The notes under the pieces: generated by a model
What the model was told of the DNA's origin: nothing
What the model saw: only the letters and a program-made list of their open reading frames with translations
Database searches by the model: none
Position numbers and translations under genes: made by a program
Shown: piece by piece, positions 60,869 to 64,000 of the stretch
Layout: every line of letters begins with the position of its first letter
Numbering within the stretch: position 1 is the stretch's first letter
From: an uncultured Lachnospiraceae bacterium
GTDB lineage: Bacteria > Bacillota > Clostridia > Lachnospirales > Lachnospiraceae
Direction of reading: 5' to 3'
Length of the DNA stretch: 64,000 bases
Assembly (NCBI GenBank): GCA_910577015.1
Contig: CAJTKU010000008.1
Coordinates: forward strand, 1-64,000

Positions 60869-61351
60869 ATGAGAGAAGAGTTATTGCGCATTATTGAGAA
60901 AAACAGCCGAATGAATTTAAAAGAATTGGCAGTGATACTGGGAGTGGAAGAAATTGATGTGGTAAATGAACTTGCCGCATTGGAAAGCGAAGGAATCATC
61001 TGCGGTTATCACACCATGATTAACTGGGAACTGACCAGCCTGGAGAAAGTGAATGCCTTGATTGAGGTGCGCATTACCCCCCAGAGGGGACAGGGATTCG
61101 ACAATATTGCAGAGCGTATATATAAGTATCCCGAAGTACATTCTGTATATCTTATTTCCGGCGGGTATGACCTTCTGGTATCGCTGGAAGGAAAATCGCT
61201 CAAAGAGATTTCCAACTTTGTGTCAGATAAGCTGTCCACCCTGGATAACGTTCTTAGCACGGCTACCCATTTTGTATTAAAGAAATACAAGGACCACGGC
61301 ACCATACTGACTAAAAAATTTGAAGACGAAAGAGAGTTGATTACACCATGA
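60869..61351 (+). CDS. Lrp/AsnC family transcriptional regulator
   Basis: A 160-residue regulator with an N-terminal winged helix (LLRIIEKNSRMNLKELAVIL, ELAALESEGIICGYHTMIN) and a C-terminal RAM effector domain (VNALIEVRITPQRG, YLISGGYDLLVSLEGKS). It binds amino acids to change oligomer state and control target genes. AAAGGAG precedes the ATG. It overlaps the aminotransferase by four bases, so it likely senses an amino acid handled by that enzyme and controls the operon. Confidence 0.92.
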   Translation: MREELLRIIEKNSRMNLKELAVILGVEEIDVVNELAALESEGIICGYHTMINWELTSLEKVNALIEVRITPQRGQGFDNIAERIYKYPEVHSVYLISGGYDLLVSLEGKSLKEISNFVSDKLSTLDNVLSTATHFVLKKYKDHGTILTKKFEDERELITP

Positions 61352-62529
61352 GAAATCCACTTGCAGACCAGGTTGTCGAAATCAAACCCTCCGGCATCCG
61401 TAAGTTTTTTGATATAGTAAGCGAAAGAAAGGATATCATCTCCTTAGGCGTCGGGGAACCCGATTTTGCAACTCCCTGGCATATCCGCGACGAAGGTATT
61501 TATTCTTTGGAAAGAGGCCACACAAAATATACTTCAAATGCAGGACTGATGGCTCTCAGGGAGGAAATCGGAAGGTATCTCTATAGGACGCAGGGGGTAC
61601 GTTACCATGCGGGTAAGGAAGTGCTTGTTACAGTGGGCGGTTCCGAAGCAATCGATATAGCGATGCGCGCCATGATTAATCCCGGGTGCGGCGAGGAAGT
61701 GCTGATACCCCAGCCCAGCTATGTTTCTTACGAGCCATGTGCAGTCCTTGCCGGGGCAAAGCCCGTTATCATTCCTTTGAAGGCGGAAAATGAATTTCGG
61801 CTGACGGCAGAAGAGTTGTCTGAAGCCATTACGGAAAAGACAAAGATACTGGTATTGCCGTTTCCGAATAATCCAACCGGCGCCATCATGGAAAAAGAGG
61901 ATTTGGAAGCTGTTGCAAGGATTGTGGCGGAAAAGGATATCTTTGTTATTTCCGACGAAATATACGGTGAACTGACCTATAAAGGCAAACATGTATCCAT
62001 TGTAAGCATTCCCGGTATGCGGGAGAGAACCGTGCTGATTAACGGCTTTTCCAAGGCATATGCCATGACGGGATGGCGTATGGGTTATGCGTGCGGGCCG
62101 GCAAATATCATTGAACAGATGACGAAGATTCACCAGTTTGCCATTATGTGCGCGCCGACCACCGGACAATATGCCGGAATCGAAGCGCTTAAAAACGGTG
62201 ACGAGGATATTCTGGAAATGCGCACGGCATATAACCAGAGAAGGCGGTACCTCATGCACGCCTTCAGGGAAATGGGGCTGGAATGCTTTGAGCCTTTCGG
62301 CGCTTTCTATGTATTTCCCTGCATTAAGGAATTTGGCATGACAAGCGAAGAGTTTGCAACCCGTTTTCTGGATGAAGAGAACGTGGCGGCGGTGCCGGGA
62401 GACGCCTTCGGGGAAAGCGGGGAAGGTTTCCTGCGAATTTCCTATGCATATTCCCTGGATAAGCTGCGGGTTGCCATGGAGAGGCTTTCAAGGTTTATCA
62501 CGAAACTGCGGGAAGAACAAAAAAAGTAG
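61348..62529 (+). CDS. PLP-dependent class I/II aminotransferase
   Basis: A 393-residue fold-type I aminotransferase. GVGEPDFATPWHI and YTSNAGLMALREEIG open the domain, NNPTGAIMEKEDLE contains the substrate-binding Asn, SDEIYGELTY gives the Asp that binds the pyridine nitrogen, and LINGFSKAYAMTGWRMGY holds the catalytic Lys and phosphate-binding Arg. RISYAYSLDKLR near the end binds substrate carboxylate. It resembles aspartate and aromatic aminotransferases (PatA). The start overlaps the AsnC-type gene (ATGA), indicating linked regulation. Exact amino acid is unknown. Confidence 0.93.
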   Translation: MRNPLADQVVEIKPSGIRKFFDIVSERKDIISLGVGEPDFATPWHIRDEGIYSLERGHTKYTSNAGLMALREEIGRYLYRTQGVRYHAGKEVLVTVGGSEAIDIAMRAMINPGCGEEVLIPQPSYVSYEPCAVLAGAKPVIIPLKAENEFRLTAEELSEAITEKTKILVLPFPNNPTGAIMEKEDLEAVARIVAEKDIFVISDEIYGELTYKGKHVSIVSIPGMRERTVLINGFSKAYAMTGWRMGYACGPANIIEQMTKIHQFAIMCAPTTGQYAGIEALKNGDEDILEMRTAYNQRRRYLMHAFREMGLECFEPFGAFYVFPCIKEFGMTSEEFATRFLDEENVAAVPGDAFGESGEGFLRISYAYSLDKLRVAMERLSRFITKLREEQKK

Positions 62530-62540
62530 GCGGATACGAT

Positions 62541-63032
62541 ATGCACATTGTACTTCATCAGCCGGAGATACCGGCAAATACGGGAAACATCGGGCGGACC
62601 TGTGTGGCGACAGGCACATCGCTGCATCTGATTGAGCCGCTGGGTTTCCACTTGGATGAAAAGTCCATAAAGAGGGCGGGGATGGATTACTGGGAACAGC
62701 TTGACCTGACCCGGTATATGAATTATCAGGAATTTAAAGACTGCCACCCGGGGGCGAAGGTGTGGATGGCAACTACAAAGGCCAGATACTCCTATGCGGA
62801 AGTGGCTTATGGGCCGGATGATTTTATTATGTTCGGTAAAGAAAGCGCAGGGCTTCCGGAAGAACTGCTGGTGGAAAATGAAGATGCCTGTATCCGTATT
62901 CCCATGCTTCCCGCCATCCGCTCCCTAAATCTGTCCAATGCCGTTGCCATCGTGCTTTATGAAGCGCTGAGACAGAACGGTTTTTCCATGATGCAGAAGG
63001 AAGGCGGACTCCATCGCCTGCACTGGCGGTGA
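62541..63032 (+). CDS. trmL: tRNA (cytidine/uridine-2'-O-)-methyltransferase TrmL
   Basis: A 163-residue SPOUT methyltransferase: HIVLHQPEIPANTGNIGRTC is motif 1, FIMFGKESAGLPEELL motif 2, and RIPMLPAIRSLNLSNAVAIVLYE the trefoil-knot SAM-binding motif 3. It methylates the ribose of position 34 in certain leucine tRNAs. Length matches E. coli TrmL. It follows the aminotransferase by 11 bases with no terminator between, so it is in the same transcript. Confidence 0.95.
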   Translation: MHIVLHQPEIPANTGNIGRTCVATGTSLHLIEPLGFHLDEKSIKRAGMDYWEQLDLTRYMNYQEFKDCHPGAKVWMATTKARYSYAEVAYGPDDFIMFGKESAGLPEELLVENEDACIRIPMLPAIRSLNLSNAVAIVLYEALRQNGFSMMQKEGGLHRLHWR

Positions 63033-63095
63033 ATGATTAAATTTTCCTAAGCAAATATTAAGAAAGCATTAAAGAAATTCCCCTAAAAAACTGAT

Positions 63096-63135
63096 ATAAT
63101 GACTGACATAAGAGCCGGACACCGTCCGGCTCTTG
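63096..63135 (+). promoter_or_regulatory. -10 box and hairpin leader before the amidase gene
   Basis: TATAAT at 63096-63101 has no clear -35 partner. Ten bases later AAGAGCCGGAC (63111-63121) and GTCCGGCTCTT (63125-63135) form a perfect 11-bp hairpin with a 3-base loop and no T run. It could end the trmL transcript or stabilise the 5' end of the amidase mRNA. Confidence 0.5.
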
Positions 63136-63207
63136 GTAAAGGCAGGTATATCCTGACAGGTAACGACCTGCCGGTGCAAAAGATTTTTGGGAAAGAAGAA
63201 TATACCA

Positions 63208-64000
63208 ATGCATGAGGGACAAAGGGAAAAAGAATTACAGTTGGAACTGACAAAGCCGAGGAATCCATATCTGGCGGAACAGTTTGGGAACAGGCAGACA
63301 CCGGCATATGCCGGAAACAGGCAGGCGGCAGTACATGCCGGAAACAGGCAGGCAGCAGCGCATACCGGGAACAGGCAGGCGGCAGCATATGCCGGGAACA
63401 GACGGGTTGCAGCGCAGGGTACGAGAACTGCGTATGCCGGAGAAAGGCGTGTAACAGCGCAGGGTACGCGGACGGTACATGCCGATACGGCGTATCGGAG
63501 GAAAGAGCCGCAAAGAGAACAGCAAAGACGGGAAATGCTCGCGCGGCAGCAGCAGAAGAAAAAGAAACAGCAGCATAGAATCATCATGGTTCTTTTTGCC
63601 ATGCTTGCATTGACGGCGGCATTTTATTGGCTGGTGGCTTTGTTTCTGAAGGACGGGGGAGATTCGGTACAGCCGCTGCCGAAAAAGGAGGATATAGCGG
63701 CGCCGGTCATGTATGATACCGCACAGCATCCCGAATGGACGACGGATTACCTGACTCCGAATGAATACTCCCGTCCCGGCGACGCACTGGAGGAAGTAAA
63801 CAGTATCTTTGTCCACTACACAGCCAACCCGGGAACCAGCGCAGCCAACAACAGAAATTATTTTGAGCAGTTGAAAGATACGCACGAACGTTCTGCAAGC
63901 GCGCACTTTATTATAGGTTACGAGGGGGAAATCATCCAGTGCATTCCCCTCAATGAAATAGCGTACGGTGTGCAGACCAGAAATTTTGATTCCATTTCCA
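63208..64000 (+). CDS. Membrane-anchored N-acetylmuramoyl-L-alanine amidase, 3' end beyond the window
   Basis: Open from the ATG at 63208 to the window edge (264 codons). A cytoplasmic N-terminus of about 120 residues has repeats such as AAVHAGNRQ and AAAHTGNRQ, then a Lys/Gln-rich stretch and a membrane segment (IIMVLFAMLALTAAFYWLVA). An Amidase_2 domain follows: IFVHYTANPGTSAANN holds the first zinc His, SASAHFIIGYEGEIIQ the next, and EIAYGVQTRN continues it. It should cut the bond between muramic acid and L-alanine of peptidoglycan at the outer membrane face. The last zinc ligands lie outside the window. Confidence 0.85.
   Translation, partial: MHEGQREKELQLELTKPRNPYLAEQFGNRQTPAYAGNRQAAVHAGNRQAAAHTGNRQAAAYAGNRRVAAQGTRTAYAGERRVTAQGTRTVHADTAYRRKEPQREQQRREMLARQQQKKKKQQHRIIMVLFAMLALTAAFYWLVALFLKDGGDSVQPLPKKEDIAAPVMYDTAQHPEWTTDYLTPNEYSRPGDALEEVNSIFVHYTANPGTSAANNRNYFEQLKDTHERSASAHFIIGYEGEIIQCIPLNEIAYGVQTRNFDSIS
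63300..63410 (+). repeat. Intragenic 27-bp tandem repeats in the amidase gene
   Basis: About four units of 27 bases, each encoding a nonapeptide close to HAGNRQAAA, run through this stretch (AGNRQAAVH, AGNRQAAAH, TGNRQAAAY, AGNRRVAAQ). A second diverged pair, QGTRTAYAGERR and QGTRTVHADTAY, follows. Copy number is likely to vary between strains. Confidence 0.75.

Overview
The window looks like chromosome of a low-to-mid GC Gram-positive anaerobe of the Clostridia, most likely a Lachnospiraceae gut bacterium. The reasons are the strong AGGAGG-type ribosome binding sites, consensus sigma-A promoters, a transketolase split into two adjacent genes, a lipoprotein serpin, two DUF6033-like proteins, ferredoxin-tailed aldo/keto reductases, a type II pantothenate kinase and a VanW protein. 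Genus and species cannot be fixed from sequence reading alone. No rRNA, integrase, transposase, prophage or CRISPR array was seen.

Layout. Positions 1-6.0 kb hold accessory genes: a GNAT acetyltransferase and amidohydrolase pair, a MATE exporter behind a structured leader, a membrane-anchored Mrr-type nuclease, a MarR regulator and a DUF885 protein. Positions 6.2-15.1 kb are a housekeeping and envelope block: split transketolase, serpin, PpiC-type foldase, an HtrA-like protein that has lost most of its catalytic triad, a YhaM-like exoribonuclease, and RlmD with a decayed C-terminal tail. Positions 15.2-19.4 kb are a clearly more AT-rich island with a DUF3892-like gene and an AAA+ ATPase/subtilase pair of the IetAS anti-phage type, behind a perfect promoter carrying direct repeats. 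Positions 19.8-22.6 kb hold a BlaI/M56 signalling pair with three copies of one operator. Positions 22.7-35.9 kb mix two DUF6033-like paralogues, an ECF sigma factor/anti-sigma/lipoprotein operon, a DUF4143 ATPase, small membrane proteins, a zinc-ribbon protein with a Trp/Asp tail, a Fic protein, and a SpoIID-like protein with peptidoglycan-binding and LysM domains.

Positions 35.9-40.1 kb form a metal or siderophore-type ABC importer followed by an Fe-S aldo/keto reductase and an MIF-family protein. Positions 40.2-48.3 kb hold a second Fic protein, endonuclease IV, an SseB protein, a DUF3810-like metalloprotein, a PurF paralogue lacking its glutaminase cysteine, and a DUF3298 lipoprotein. Two Gly tRNAs (GCC and TCC anticodons) lie at 48.3-48.5 kb. 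Positions 48.6-64 kb are mostly core: pantothenate kinase, a chemoreceptor, CapA-like protein, a second Fe-S aldo/keto reductase, LysM protein, B12/radical SAM protein, DnaQ-type exonuclease, VanW, an AIR-synthase-like/AsnC/aminotransferase/TrmL run, and the 5' part of a peptidoglycan amidase.

The best candidates for new biology are the IetAS-like island with its promoter repeats, the glutaminase-dead PurF paralogue, the degenerate HtrA linked to a foldase, and the BlaI/M56 pair with its unknown sensor domain. Several regulatory RNA structures also remain unassigned.
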